Assembly: GCA_037013685.1 (NCBI GenBank)
Contig: CM072886.1
Location: 87,488,922-87,552,921, forward strand
Reading direction: 5' to 3'
Source of the DNA: Acridotheres tristis
Lineage: Eukaryota; Chordata; Aves; Passeriformes; Sturnidae
Length of the DNA: 64,000 bases
Under the pieces are notes generated by a model, which worked only from the letters and a program-made list of their open reading frames with translations, was not told where the DNA came from and ran no database searches. Within the stretch, counting starts at the first letter, position 1; every line of letters begins with the position of its first letter. Made by a program: the position numbers and the translations under genes. Positions 1 to 12,360 of the stretch are shown here, in pieces.

Positions 1-499
1 TACCCTGGGTGAAGACCACCTGAATGATGTTAGATTCAGGCAACACAGAGGTGGAAAGAGGAAAATATTTAGTAATATAAATCACAACTAAGGCCATCTG
101 TCCTGCAATTGTCAAGGCAGTAGACCGCCTCAGGCTCCTCCTGGGCTCTTCATCACTACCAGCTACCTGAATAGTAACAGCTGCTGCACTTTCTTTCATC
201 TGCGGATAGTGAGGAGGCAGTATTCCAGCTTGTCAGCTGCTAGTGCGCCCACAGTGAGCCATATATTTTTTATCTTTTGAATCAGGCTATTACAGTAACA
301 CACTTCACATGGGAATACGTTCCTATATATAGAAAAATTTCCAATGTCTTAACATTTAAATACAGTAGATGCACTTCAACAAGCAACTTTTTTTTTCTTT
401 GATTAAACACTGACTGTTCCTCAGTTATCAAATCAAATTTGAAATCTTAGTTCTTGGTCTTCAAAGCGCTCGAGAGAGTGGGTAAATTTAGAAATATAA
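1..499. other. Non-coding, unclassified
   Basis: I see no gene and no repeat that I can name here. The stretch is ordinary AT-rich unique sequence with no long reading frame. Some short matches to CR1-like wording around 120-170 are too weak to call. Confidence 0.4.
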
Positions 500-975
500 A
501 CATTATAATCATAATAGACTGGAAGGTTGCATGAAGAGAGCATCTAATCCATCTTTCCTGCCAGAAGGCTAATCAACAAGGCAAATATCACCTCAGGTAT
601 ATATTGGTCCAAGCTATTTTTATATATCTCCAAAGGAGAAGTTTCACAGACTCCCCAGACAATCTGTTCCCATGCTTCACTAACTTTGATCACTATTAAA
701 ATAAAAAAATAGATTTAGTAACCTAAATCTTGCAATGTTGCAGTTGATACCCATTATTTCCTGTCCTATCCCACTTGAACGTGGAAAACAGATTTTTCTT
801 TTCCTTCCTGCAGCAGCCTTTTGCTTACTTGATGACTCTTGTGCCTATCTTCAATCTTCTCTAGGTTAAACAACCCTACCTCATCAAGTCTTTCCACAAA
901 TCTTCTCATAAATCTCAGTGCTTTCAGGCTCTTTTCAGATGGTTCAAAACTGAACAGAGTGGTGCAAACAAAGGT
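500..975 (-). repeat. Ancient CR1/L3-like LINE, 3' region (minus strand)
   Basis: The plus strand reads like the reverse complement of the 3' part of an old amniote CR1 element. In order it has the 'catctaatccatctttcctg' block near 541, a 'ctgttcccatgcttcac' block near 664, a 'ctgtcctatcccact' block near 760 and the 'tctctaggttaaacaaccct' block near 860. This order matches the usual reversed CR1 3' region. The copy is heavily diverged, with no intact frame, and it lacks the (ATTCTATG)n-type tail. The exact subfamily and borders are uncertain. Confidence 0.7.
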
Positions 976-2749
976 TTATATTAACTTCTGGATAGATGAA
1001 ATAAAATATTTAATTTAAAAGTACAGACAAAGGAAATTGTCTTTTCAGCTTAATTCTGATTGGATATTAGTAAGGTAGTACTTTCAAAAGGCAGATGAAA
1101 ATGTGCTATGAAAGTTGAGGTACGGGGCAATAAGAACATGAAAAAACATGGAAGGACATGACAAAAAATTCCATCTGGTTCTGAAGTGTTTCATCAAAGG
1201 GCAAAATAAGAGATGGCACAAATAGGTATCAGCCTAAGAAAGGCCATAACCACACTGAAAGGGGAACAAGAATAAAGTATTAAGCATGTCTTTAACCACG
1301 CTGAGTTTCAGGTGATGTGTAAGTACCCATAGAAAATAGTAGAGAGAGAGAATTGTGACAGGAACTGTGAACTGAGTCAAGAGATCTAAGACTCATTTCT
1401 GAAACCTACAAATGTGCCTATCAAATCCATTTACCAGACATTTCTGCACATTCTACTAATAGAGCTAGAAGAAAGGGGAATTTAATTATATTCCTAAACA
1501 CAACATGGCCTAATTCCTATGAAGAATTATTTAAAAAGTATATAAAGGACATGTCTGTCTCGTTCAGAACACTCTACGGACTCAAGATTCCCTCCCTCCC
1601 TTAAATGTCATCCTGAGAATTTAATGTTTATTATAAGCAGTTTTACTGGGGACTGAAGGTAATGGTGATAATTCAAATACGGTAGACTATCTTTCTTTTT
1701 TACAGAGATAGTTATTAGTTCTTTGAAGGAAAACTAACAAATGACAAAAAAAAAATCCTCCTCTTTAATATGCTCTCTTTTTATTGCAAAAAGTTGAATC
1801 TATCAAACCTATGTTAAACATAGCATCCATTGGTTTTGGATCATGCATTTAGATCATGTAGTACAGAAGATTTTCTATAAGCAAGTAATAATTCCAAATA
1901 TATAATCTTAATTCTGAATACCGTGGAAGTCTTCCAGATGTCAGTGGAGCTGTAGTTGAAACTGCAGTGTCTGTACAAATCTTAGACCTACTCCAAACAA
2001 TGACTCAAGGCTATGAACTCCCTTATCTCCTGTTAGTGACTCTTCATTGCCACTGTAATCTATTTAATAAATTTGCATGAAAGCAAATGAAATGGAGAAA
2101 AGGTGGAGGGATGAGAGAGAAAACATCGAAAAGAAAGAATAGCTGTTTCAGGAAAGGACATGAGGGGGGCAACAGAAAAAGGAAGATAATATACTAGAAA
2201 AGGAAGCAAGTGGTAGATGTAGCGGTGTCTTTAAATAGTCTTCAATTGAATTGTACTGAGTATACCAAACACCTCCTTGTTTAGACCGCAAAAATTAGGG
2301 ATTTAAGTCCAAAGGAAATCTGTGCGTATTACAATAAATTAAAAAATAGTCATTGACATGTGGAAGAAATATTTTTCAAAAATGCAATGTTATATTGCAG
2401 GGACAGGCCATCTCTGTTATGTAATATTAATAAAAAATATAATTTTTCTGAAGTAAACAGTCATATGGTGGACAAATCCAGTTCAACATGTCTTAGAGTT
2501 TAGACATTCCTATTGAAAATGCTTGGGAATGATAACTTAGGTCTCTTAACAATTTCCCCATTCCAATATCCTTTTGGAAATTTCCATCTGAAGAAGTAAG
2601 AGCAGGCCAAGCAGAGGGTGTGTTTCTGCCTAGACAGTTGTGAATCTTACAGGATGTCCTCCATTTAGGGATCTTTTGACCTGAAGGTGAATGTAATTAG
2701 GGGTAACAGATCTTGGGGAACTCGCTTGATGTGCCCTCACTTGTCTGAG
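976..2749. other. Non-coding, no recognisable gene or repeat
   Basis: This is AT-rich sequence with no open frame of 60 codons on either strand and no repeat I can identify. It could hold further decayed transposon sequence, because it lies between two old CR1 fragments in the same orientation. I cannot show that by eye. Confidence 0.4.
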
Positions 2750-3860
2750 CAGCACTTCCTTATCAGTCCTCCTTGTTTTTCACATAATTTTAAAGTCATG
2801 ATCCCACACTTCATTCTTTACCTCTCTGTGGATTCCTTACTTGTAATTTCTTAATTTGGAGTAAAAAATACAAATCTTTTAACTTGGTCTTCATAAACAG
2901 TTTTCTGCGCACTTTTATTACCCTTCCTTGTAGTTTTATAATCTTACTGTATACTTCTGAGGTGAGTGGGCTAGAAATATAAACTGTGTACAAGTTCTTG
3001 AGTAGTCTACATAACTCAGACAAAATGTTTGCTTTTCCATTCTATTCAGTTTAATTCCTAAAATTTTCTTGCTTTTCTAAACACCTCAGTGTATTGGCCT
3101 GAGGTTCCAGGATTTTATGCATGGTAACATTTAGTTTAGAGCTCATTGGTGTATATGAGGATTATTTTCCCATGTATACTACTTTGAATTTACCATCATT
3201 GGTATTGTCTAATGCTTTATTTCCCAGTCATTAAGCATTTTGACAGTGTCCTACAGTGTTGTCACCAAAGTATACTTTCTATTAGATCCTTGATGCATGT
3301 TTCAAAATGGAAGTCCCAGCACCCTAGTGTAATCCCATTCTAGTGTTAATATCATCAACTTTTTAGTTAATTGTTTTCTGTCTTTCTGTAAATCTATTAT
3401 TAGACCATGGAAATTTAATTTAATGATAAATCTTTGCTGAAAAATTTTGTTGAAAACTTCCTGAAAAGCCAGTGTCAAGTAACTATTTTCCATTTGGTCA
3501 CTGATTCTTTGAATAAACTCCAAAAATATATTCACAGGAGGCAAATTATTTCTTCCTCTTTATGTTAACACCTGTCCGTAGACCTACCCAGTCTATTTTT
3601 TATTTATTTTCTACAATTTTCTCCAGCATGGAAATCAGACTTTCTAGTCTGAATTTTAGTTCAGTCTGAGAACCTTTCTATGAACAGAAACTTTATTTCC
3701 CACTATCTGTGCTACCAAGGACATTTTATATTTTAACTGAATCATTTATTGCAGTGCATCTTTTTCATATTTTAGTCCCTTTGAAACTCCTAGGTGAGTA
3801 CCATCTGGTCCTTGCAATTTGCTACAACTCATGTTATTGATTTGTTCTTCATAAAAATGT
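2750..3860 (-). repeat. Ancient CR1/L3-like LINE, ORF2 reverse-transcriptase region (minus strand)
   Basis: On the plus strand this follows the order of a reversed old CR1 ORF2. Near 3150-3245 is the block usually reading 'catgactttgcatttgtcaa...cccagtc'. Near 3425-3530 is the block that normally encodes the palm region after the YLDF motif. Near 3590-3660 is the 'ctagtctgaattt' block. Near 3775-3850 is the 'actcctaggtgagtaccatctggtcct' block, upstream of the catalytic palm. All frames are broken, so it is a dead fragment. The 5' continuation may lie beyond the separate CR1 3' end that starts at 3866. Borders are approximate. Confidence 0.7.
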
Positions 3861-3865
3861 AAGAA

Positions 3866-4340
3866 TGACTGCACTATGTCAGACCAAAGGTCTATCTACA
3901 TCAGTATCATTCTCGGACAACACCAGATGTCGAGGGAAGATTATAAGACAGAAAGAAAGGTGTTTTGGTAGTTCCTTTTAATTCTCCCCTGGCCTTGAGC
4001 CATTTGTGGTTCAGAGATGGCTGAACATCAAATTGTCCATTTATTTTAAAATTCTTAATCAATTTTTCTTCTACAAACCTAGTAGTACTGGAAGAAAAGA
4101 CTGGACTTCTCACATTTGCCAGTCCCATAGCAGAGGTACTGTGTACTGTGCACAAAGAAACAAATCCTTTTGTTGTGTTTCATGGTTTTAACTTCTGACA
4201 AGGAAACCTACTTCCTTTCCTGCATCTTCATTAAGTTTATAGATAGTCATTAATTCACAGACTTCCATCTCATCCATCCTTGATTATCACTTTTCCAAGC
4301 TGAAGCAGTGTGGCTTTTCAATTGTTCCTTGCATGGAATT
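3866..4340 (-). repeat. CR1 3' end (older subfamily), minus strand
   Basis: It begins with the block resembling 'actgggtcagaccaaaggtc', followed by 'catctagtccagtatcctgtc'-type wording near 3893-3915. This is the well-known reversed 3' region of amniote CR1 elements. Further matches are the 'cttcctttcctgc' block near 4211, the 'tttatagatagtcattaa' block near 4236, and the wording near 4290 that usually precedes an AAGCTGAA-type sequence. It sits between two old CR1 fragments in the same orientation, which fits a nested insertion. No intact coding frame remains. Confidence 0.7.
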
Positions 4341-4619
4341 CTTTCCGTATACTTTCACATTACTCCCTCTGTCTCAACCTTGTGATGGGATGTTTTTGTG
4401 GTCAGCAAGCAATCTCCAAGCTACCTCCAAGTATTATAACTTTTCAAATACACCTATTTTATTTTAAATATGCTGTCATATCAGATGATTTAGTCCTGAA
4501 ACTAAATCCCAGTTCTCCTTACACCAGATCCTACCAGCAGATGAATGTGTGGTTACAATCTGTCAGCTACTGCAAAGTAGGTATTTCATAACAAATTTTT
4601 GAATTGTATCCCAGACAGT

Positions 4620-5330
4620 GCTGTGAGTAAGGTAAGCACTAGCTGTCTTCTCTCGGATTTACTAACAACTCCAAAGAGGCGCTTTCAGTATCTCTGGATG
4701 AGATACCAGAGTGTCTTCTCTCTCGTGTTCTAACCCAATATTTAGCCAGGCTAAATGTACATGATTGAAATCTGCTTTCATTATTGAGTTTTCTGCTGCT
4801 GCATCCTTTCTCGTTTTCTGTGTCCCCAGGCAGTTTGACTGTTATGATTTGGAGAGAAATGCAGAAATTGTTAATGTAACCCTACTACTACCCACTTTCT
4901 ATTCAATCATAGGTGCTGAACATTCCTGATTGATAGTCACCTTATGCCCTTTCTCATTTGACCCTGTTTATACTACAATGCCCCAGTATGGGCAAATGCT
5001 GGAATAACTGGTACCTTGTAGTTATTTTCTTCTTACTTATTTTCCTTACACCACATTTGTAATATGGCTCTTAAGTCAATATCTTAATTTAAAACCAGGA
5101 ATTCTAGTAAAATGGTTTGCTTTTGGGAGTCATCTCTTCTTTTGGACCCAGGGAAGTGACTTTGCAGGGGTCTGTTGAACTAGATGGAAAATTAGATTCA
5201 TTCCAGTCAGGGTAAATGTCATATCATGTAGATAGTATGCTTCTGGGAATACATTTTTCATCTGTCCTTCTCTACCTTTTTGGATGCATTTTCTTGATTT
5301 GCCAACTGTGAGGATAGAAAATAACACTGA
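4620..5330 (-). repeat. Probable ancient CR1/L3 ORF2 endonuclease region, minus strand
   Basis: Words such as 'ccaggctaaatgtacatgat' (about 4746), 'ccctactactaccca' (about 4880), 'ttctattcaatcataggtgc' (about 4898) and the following AT-rich text resemble the reversed endonuclease part of old CR1 ORF2. The 3' to 5' order on the plus strand fits the RT fragment at 2750-3860. It may be the other half of that element, split by the copy at 3866-4340. Divergence is high and no frame is open. A chance resemblance cannot be excluded without alignment. Confidence 0.5.
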
Positions 5331-5679
5331 TAAGGAAATTATTCCTCAAGAAACAGAATGTGCTGAGAACAGTTACTTGTTCAGTCAGTGCCTCTCATTC
5401 TATTTACTGCAGTTTCTGGGAAAACATAATTCAAAAAATTAAGAAAGTTTTCCGCCTATCTCTGAAAGATACTAATTTCTTTCAGTCACTCTTACAGCCA
5501 ACTTCTATCCTGCCTCAGTTCAGCAGAGGTCAAGATTTTGTTGTCCATTCATTTTATTATGCTAAGAAAGAAGGGGAGGAGAAAATTTAATCATCAGTCC
5601 ACACAAAGGTTGGGGATAGTCCATAATAGTCTGAAAGAGTTGTCATGAAAAAAAGATGCAAAGCCTATGCCTGCAAACA

Positions 5680-6130
5680 TAGATAAAAAAAGGCCTGTTG
5701 AGTTTTGCATTTGTAAAGTTCTGACTCAGCAACCACCTGAAAACAAGATATTCATCTTATATCACCTTCCATTTGAACAATCAAATGATGAATGGGGAAA
5801 AATATTGAGAAGAGAGAAATTAGCAGGGCAAGCAGTGCATGTAAACTGGTGTGGAAAAGCTAACTTAAGTAATTTAGAAAAAGAAAGAATGAACAGATAT
5901 ACTGACTAGTGAATTGTGTAATGAAGATAGATGGTTTGGTGCTCTTAATTTAGTCTCATAATGTGAGAACAAGAAGACACTCAATTACTCTGAGTGTTAG
6001 CAAATTTAAAAGTGATAAAAGGAAACAATTCTTTATGCTGCGAATAGTAAATCTTTGGAACGCAAATACTCTAACATTCAGTTACCTGAGCTGTTTAGAT
6101 TATTTTGAATCAGACCTTACTGAATGAGAA
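5680..6130 (+). repeat. Ancient CR1 3' region, plus strand
   Basis: The sequence from about 5790 to 6070 follows the sense orientation of the CR1 terminal region. It has 'agcagtgcatgtaaactgg' near 5831, 'gaattgtgtaatgaagatag' near 5911, the 'cactcaattactctga' block near 5980 and 'aaatttaaaagtgataaaag' near 6002, followed by 'ctttggaacgc'. That last part is the usual 'gataaaaggaa...tttgtggaac' motif. The orientation is opposite to the fragments just upstream, so this is an independent insertion. An 80-codon open frame at 5667-5909 is inside it and looks fortuitous. Confidence 0.65.
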
Positions 6131-9100
6131 CAAGCACAGCTTTGGTTGCTGTTTTGAAATAGGAAAGCACGGTGAAATAGAATCACTATATCTTGAATGC
6201 CTTTTAGAATGGTGGAGAGCTTTTGCAATTTGATTTCAAGAGCATGATCTGTGTTGGACATTCCAAAAAATTTGTGACAGCTATTGGTGTTTTATGATCT
6301 CTCAAGGAGCAGCTACGGTGTGCTGCTTAAATACTCACCTACAGTGGCAGATTCATTCTCATGTCCTAGTCAGAGACTTGTAGCCAGTCACATGCCACAC
6401 TTCCTGTGAGGACTGGAATAAAATCGCTCGGGCAATTGATCTGACTACTATAGCTAAGTCTTAGATAAACACTATTACGTTTTTAAGGCGTGTGAATGAA
6501 TCTTTCTTCTCTTATTGGCATTTTGCTTGACAACATCTCTCTTCATACTGAGTCATTATAGCTGAATTCCTGTTCACTGGACAGTTTGGTTATCTGCATG
6601 GTATAAAGTATCTGTAAGAAGTGTGCTTGATAGAACAATGTACAAGCTGATTAAAGTAATGAAGCTCAGGTGAATGTTTGCAGCTACCAAGGACAAACTT
6701 CAGACATTAAAGCTTTCAGACAATGTTTACACTGTAGGAGTGATGATCAGCTATTCTCAGGATTAGCTTCAACAATCAGTCTTTGGCATGGTTCAAGAGA
6801 TGTTTTGTGCTATATCACAGATGGGTCAAAGGATGCCATTTTAGCAGAGTGCGTAAATCTAGTCTTTGTGATCCTGTTGTTTATGAATTTTTCTGTGGCT
6901 TTTCTGCTTCAGATCACCCTGCTTCTACTGCCTCCCTGAGCGTCAAGTTCCAGATTTTCTCCAAACACTGGTAGAAGAGATATTTTGTTTTAAATCCATG
7001 TTGTACTAGTTTGGATCCACCTTGCTTAGTATGGCAGAATTCATCTATTGCTGGGTTTAGTGAACAACAGCTCTGCATTTCTGTTGATCTCCCCCTTTGA
7101 GTTCCTAACCCCTGGTCAGGCTCTTTCCTTAGCATTCTCTACAGGAAGGATGCTAACTTGTCCCTGTGACTTAGCTACACTGTCTCCTTGATAATTTCAG
7201 GTTTTCTTCTCTTGTATGCACATTCTCTATATCCACTACATCCTTCTGAGCTGCAGAGATAAAGGACACAGAGGCTACAAAGATGTAGCCATGCTGGATG
7301 CAGCCTTTGCCACGGAAACGGCCTTAACAATCCTATATGACTTCTGCACATGTAACTGCCAGTTCAGAGCATATCCTAATTCACCCCTCACAAGAAGTCA
7401 GCAGCCTAGGAACACAAACCCATCTATTATCCTCCTACTCAGACTATAAAATGTCTTACACAGGGCTTGACATTTCTGCCAGTCAAACTTCCACTTCAGA
7501 GACCCCATGTGACTATTTTAGTTTCCACTGCTGACAGTTTGGTTCTGTTACAATGAAGGTTCAGCCAAGTCTTTCTAATGTAGGCTCTTTCGTTGTCATA
7601 CATGGAGATTATGGGTCCCTGCCTGCCCCTCACAACCTGCACGATTTCAGAGAATGTTACTATGCAGGTCAGGGACTTTAGTCCCCTACCTAACAGACTG
7701 AATTTAGCTTTCAGAGTTTCCTCTTGCATTTGCCCCCCGTGACTGGACTGATAAGAACCAAGTTTCTCTCCTGCATCCTTAGCAGGTTTGGTATTTTAAT
7801 CCACTTGATTGAAAAATAAAATAGTCTCACGTTTGGACGTTTTCTTTTGTTTTTTGGAAAGACAGAAACTGTCACAGTCATGCACTTGTACATGAATGTT
7901 GTGGGAGGGAGTCTGTGATGGGTGGTTAAAGATTTTGATGTTAAGGAACATTTTGTCTGAGATTGCCAGAAGAATGTGGTTAGCTGAAGGGAAACTGTGA
8001 ATATATGTACTTAAATATTTTGTAGGCACTACATACCTCCTGGTGTCTAAGTGTTCAAATGTCCTGCAGTCTTAATGACAGAAGGGGTGAGAACAGATCT
8101 TCATCTCATCTGTGGAGTTAGGCACAAAGGCCCTATAGTATTCCCACTGTAGCATAGGATGTTTTAATGTTCATCTTCACAGTTCATCTTCTCAGCATTT
8201 ATCCAACTTTGATTCCATGATCACCATGACATGACAATTCTCTAAGGAATTTCTTTAGCACCTCTCTTTTACTTGAAGAGTCACAGATATTTTCATTTAG
8301 AGTCACTGGCTGTTTTTTTTCTTTGCTTGCCCTTTCTGCTACCTACCCCTTTGCACTGCTGGGGCCAGCACTCAGGTTGTTACTACAAATTAATTTTTTT
8401 TTTCCTTGAGCTGCACACTTTTGCTTGCATTGACATAATTAACATACACAAATCGTAATTACCATGCTGGATTGACCTCTTGGAAGGATCTCTTCTCAGC
8501 TTTGAATAAGCAGGAAATACGAAGATTTTTTGCAGATCTGTTTTTGCAGCTCCTGCCATGCATTGGATGCTGTCACTCCTGCATTCACCCTGAGGTGCTC
8601 GGCACTGTCAGTGCCCTGTGCTCAGGGTATTAATTGGCCAGCCAACAGCAAAACAGCCAATCAAACAGCTTAAGTAACAAAGGCAGCATTGTATATTTAC
8701 TCTGATTATCTTACTTTTGCCTAATGAAGCTGCTTTAAGGTTTCTCTTCTGGCAAGGATCCAAAATGCTTTTATCTGCCTGCATGCAGTGGGCTGTCAAG
8801 CTGAGAGAAAAAGCCTCCTTTGTGTGCACGGTCTGTCTTGTTTTCAGAGGAGTTGCTGCAGAGGAAAGGGTGGATATCTTTGTGGGTGCCTTGACTTTCA
8901 TATGTTGAAGGAGGCCTGTAAGGGTGTCTTTTTCATAAACGTTCTGATTTTTTTTTTTTAAACTTTGATCCCAGTGAATGGAGTGTGTGTTGAGAGTGCA
9001 TCAGGCACACAGTTTCATCACCAGGTGGCTGCTCCATTTTGGTTAATTTCTGTGCCACTAGCGATATTACTGGGTCCGCTGCTTATTTGTTAATGCCCTC

Positions 9101-9700
9101 TAAAACTGGATATATACCCTCTATACTGCTGAGTATATACCCCTGTCCCCATCCTTCTCAAAAGGAATGGAGGGATCTTAATGCAATTCTTACAAAGAAA
9201 CTTTTGAAGGAAGAAATCAGAAAATAAATCAAGAAATGAACTGGAGAAGGACTTCAAATTGTACACGGCCTTAGCTTCCAGTACAATTATCCAACATAGT
9301 GATGCAATTCTTTAAGGAAAACGACAAGAAGTGCAAAGAGGATGTAAGCAGCATAAGAGCAATCAGGTTTGTGCTCTCAGGAAAAAAAGTTTCACTAGTT
9401 TGTGTAGTTATTTCTCAACTTTTATTCCCAATTGAAACCTTCTTTGAATTTACAACAAGATTTTTCTTCAATTCTAGAATTATTTAAGAAACTTTAAACA
9501 AAATCGGGCTTCTAAAATTTTGCAAAAGGTATTGCATATTACAAGTGAGAAGATCTTATCTACTGTGGAATATTTTTTCCCAATTATTTTATAACTGAAA
9601 AAAATATGCTTGCACTCTTGTTTACATATAATTTTGTTTTTCATTTAAGAAGTTCCTTTCATACACCTGCAGTAACTATAGGCCATGCAGAGAAACTTGT
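6131..9700. other. Non-coding unique sequence
   Basis: I see no exon, RNA gene or transposon I can name. The segment 8560-8920 is somewhat GC-richer and carries AACAAAG-like and GATTATC-like words, so it is noted separately as a weak regulatory candidate. Short open frames on both strands overlap each other and have no recognisable domain. Confidence 0.4.
8560..8920. promoter_or_regulatory. Weak candidate conserved non-coding element
   Basis: This stretch is less AT-rich than its surroundings. It contains TTAATTGGCC (about 8630), two CCAAT-type words (CCAAC, CCAAT at about 8642-8662), AACAAAGG (about 8676) and GATTATC (about 8704). Two short open frames cover it on opposite strands, which suggests GC bias and not coding. 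The regulatory reading is inference only. Confidence 0.2.
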
Positions 9701-9708
9701 GCTGGAAC

Positions 9709-9777
9709 GAATACATACTTGGTTTGAGTATGTATTCATATGTATGTATTACATGTATTGCAACCAAGTATGTAATT
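9709..9777. other. Imperfect hairpin, about 69 nt
   Basis: A perfect 13-bp inverted repeat pairs 9712-9724 (TACATACTTGGTT) with 9762-9774 (AACCAAGTATGTA). Inside it, after a 2x2 internal loop, 9727-9733 pairs with 9753-9759 with three G-U wobbles, leaving a terminal loop of about 15-19 nt. A competing 11-bp perfect hairpin also exists: 9709-9719 with 9727-9737. The size and shape resemble a microRNA precursor or a small decayed palindromic element. I recognise no known mature microRNA in it. Confidence 0.5.
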
Positions 9778-12099
9778 TTCACTCCTGTATGTCAGAGTGC
9801 TTCAGTATACTTCAGATTGAACTTGCAAAATACTGGTTTTTTTCACTGTTGGGTTTGGTTTTTTTCCTTTTGTTTACATAAACATGTATAAAATAGGACT
9901 ACCTGGAAATACAGCCAACAAACTGAAGCTCCTGGAATTTTTCTAGGATTATTTCCTGAATAGATGTCAGGGTGCTGCCTGCATGCCCCTACTCATTGTC
10001 AGCAAGGATGGTGCTCAGTTCTGTGCAGGGACTGAAGTGTCCCTAAGTCCTAAGTCCCTAAGCCAGATCCCGGAAAGGATGCATTAGGGTCCCTGCCTCT
10101 AAGTTCTTAAAAGAAATGCACTAACCTGGAGAAAATGCAGGGTATTAAGAGAAAAGAAATCAAATTAGTGGAACGTAGTAGTGACTTGATCACTGCTCTT
10201 TCATTGTCAGGATGGTTCTCTGGTTTTTATGGCCACAATACCTGAATTTACAGATTTTTGTGAGTGATTTGGTAAGATCTCAATGACAGAATAAGTGTCA
10301 TGTTCCAGAGAAGCTGGCATGGGGAGCTGCATGATGATACAGCATGTCTTGGTCAGACACCTGAAAGTAACTACTTGTTTTTCCAGTGAGAGGACAGTGA
10401 GGTGCTTCTGGAAACTTGAAGGGAAAAGAGATCACAGTGATTACAAATGTTCTTATGCTGAAGTCACCATTTACCTCCATTAATCCATTAGTTATCTACT
10501 AATGAGGGTGACTGAGTTAAAGAGGAGGGAAGAGAGCTGCTAGTGAGGGGACTGGAATCCTAATTCCATCCAACGAACTCTGTCTGTTTGGGGAGTTCTA
10601 ATCAGTGCCAAATCAGCCCTGTAAAAAAACCTTTAACATATGCAATCTTAATGCACAAACACTTTTTTTTTCTTCCTATACAGTCCTTTTCATCTCATTT
10701 CCCTTCTGCTGCTGTCTATTTCATTTCTAAGTTCTCAAGTAAGAATTTTTTTTTTGTGTCTGTCCTGGTAGTGCTTACTGCTACTGCTCTAATAATAATT
10801 AATCAAACGTTGTTATTATTTTATTATTATTTTATTATTATCCTACAGACAATGTTTTACCTCATTATATAATTTGACACTAACCATTCAAAACCAGATG
10901 AATGAAAAATCTATTTTATCTAACAATAAAAGGTAATTTTTCATTAATATGCAGAATGGTTTGCATTTTTTCTACAATAATTACTTATTTAACCTTTCAA
11001 AACGTAGATTTTTTTTAATGAACAACAGTATCAGACATTGTTAGATCATTTTGCTGGCTTATATAAAAGAGATAATGAGTACTCTTCCTTTGCATGTTCA
11101 GTGTAAAGTAATTGTAGCTATCTTGTGGTTTTAAGAACTGTTCAGCCACCATAAACAACGTATTTCAGTTTATGAAAGACGTACCATATATGTCACTTTC
11201 TGTTTAGTGTGTGCCTATTCCAAGATACCAAAGGAGCTGAAGTAGGTTCATAATGGATGTCGTTGTTTGCTTTAGGTAAAACAAATACGTTTTTTTGATC
11301 CTCTGTGTATGAACAGAAAATGCTGTGTGACAAAGAAAGACATATGCAGCTGCTTCTCGGTATCTCAAACATGGTGCAAAGCAAATAACTAATCAATTTT
11401 CTTTTAGATCAGTAACAAGTCATGTATTAATGAGTAAAACCTGCTTCACAGTTACGTGCCATATGAAAATTCATCCTCTGGAAACATAACTTGGTTGCTG
11501 GACAACATGCAACCTTTCTGTAACAGTCAGTGTTCTATTTCCAGTATCATGTTAAGCTATTGATAACTAGCCCAAACACTCAAATATCTTAGGTCACTGA
11601 ATCAACAAAACCTTTTGCAGAAAGTCTGTTACTTCATTGATTATAATCCAGAATTCAGATTTCCTTGTAGTTCTTATGCAAGGATAAAACAAAAGAGGAA
11701 AAGACTAACAGAAAAGAAAACCAATCTCACTTAAATTTTGATAAGAATATAATTTAATTCTTATTCCTCCATACCTGTTACTGGCTGGTAACTATTAAGT
11801 GTAGCATCAGAATGGAACAGTGAAAATGAAATAGATGACTGCTCGATATATCAAAAATCTAATTAGAAAAGCTTGAAATGTTTCATGTTTTGACTCATTT
11901 TCAATATTACAGTATCTACCCAAATATTTGATAGCTTTGAATTTTCATTTTAAGTGGGCTTATTTTACTATGAAATTATTTTTTGAGTTTATTCCTTCCC
12001 TGCGTGAATCTTCTCAAAGCAAGAAAGCTCTTTCATTACTGTCTACACAAAAATGTTAATACATTTTTCCTGCTGTGCAGAGGCAACATAAATATCCAA
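9778..12099. other. Non-coding unique sequence
   Basis: I see no gene here. It is AT-rich with several homopolymer runs and the ATT-rich simple repeat near 10812. Around 10035-10065 there is a short direct repetition of the CCCTAAGT-type word. Confidence 0.4.
10812..10841. repeat. TTATTA-type simple repeat
   Basis: About 30 bases are built from alternating TTATTA and TTTTATTA units. It is a low-complexity microsatellite-like tract with no other signal. Confidence 0.8.
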
Positions 12100-12360
12100 A
12101 ATCACAGAATCACAGAATATGCTGAATCAAAAGGGACCTACCAGGATCATCGAGTTCAACTCCTGGCCCTACACAGTACACTCTGAGTTGCATTGTCCAA
12201 ATGCTCCTTGAACTCTCTCAGGCTTGGTGCTATGCTCCTTGGGGAGCCAGTTCCAGTGCCCAGCCACCCTCTGGGTGAAAAACCTTTTCCTGATATCCAG
12301 CCTAAGCTTCCCTGACTCAGTTCCATGCTGTTTCCTTGAGTTCTGTCACTGGTAATCACA
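12100..12360 (-). repeat. CR1 LINE 3' end, minus strand
   Basis: It starts with two copies of the octamer 'aatcacag' (the reversed CR1 ATTCTGTG tail). Then come 'gggacctaccaggatcatcg', 'gttcaactcctggccct', 'ccagttccagtgccc', 'ccctctgggtgaaaaacc' and 'ttttcctgatatccagcct'. This is the standard reversed 3' region of a CR1 subfamily. The copy is 5'-truncated to about 260 bp, as is typical, and is less diverged than the old fragments near the left end. The 67-codon minus-strand frame across it is a by-product. Confidence 0.92.
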
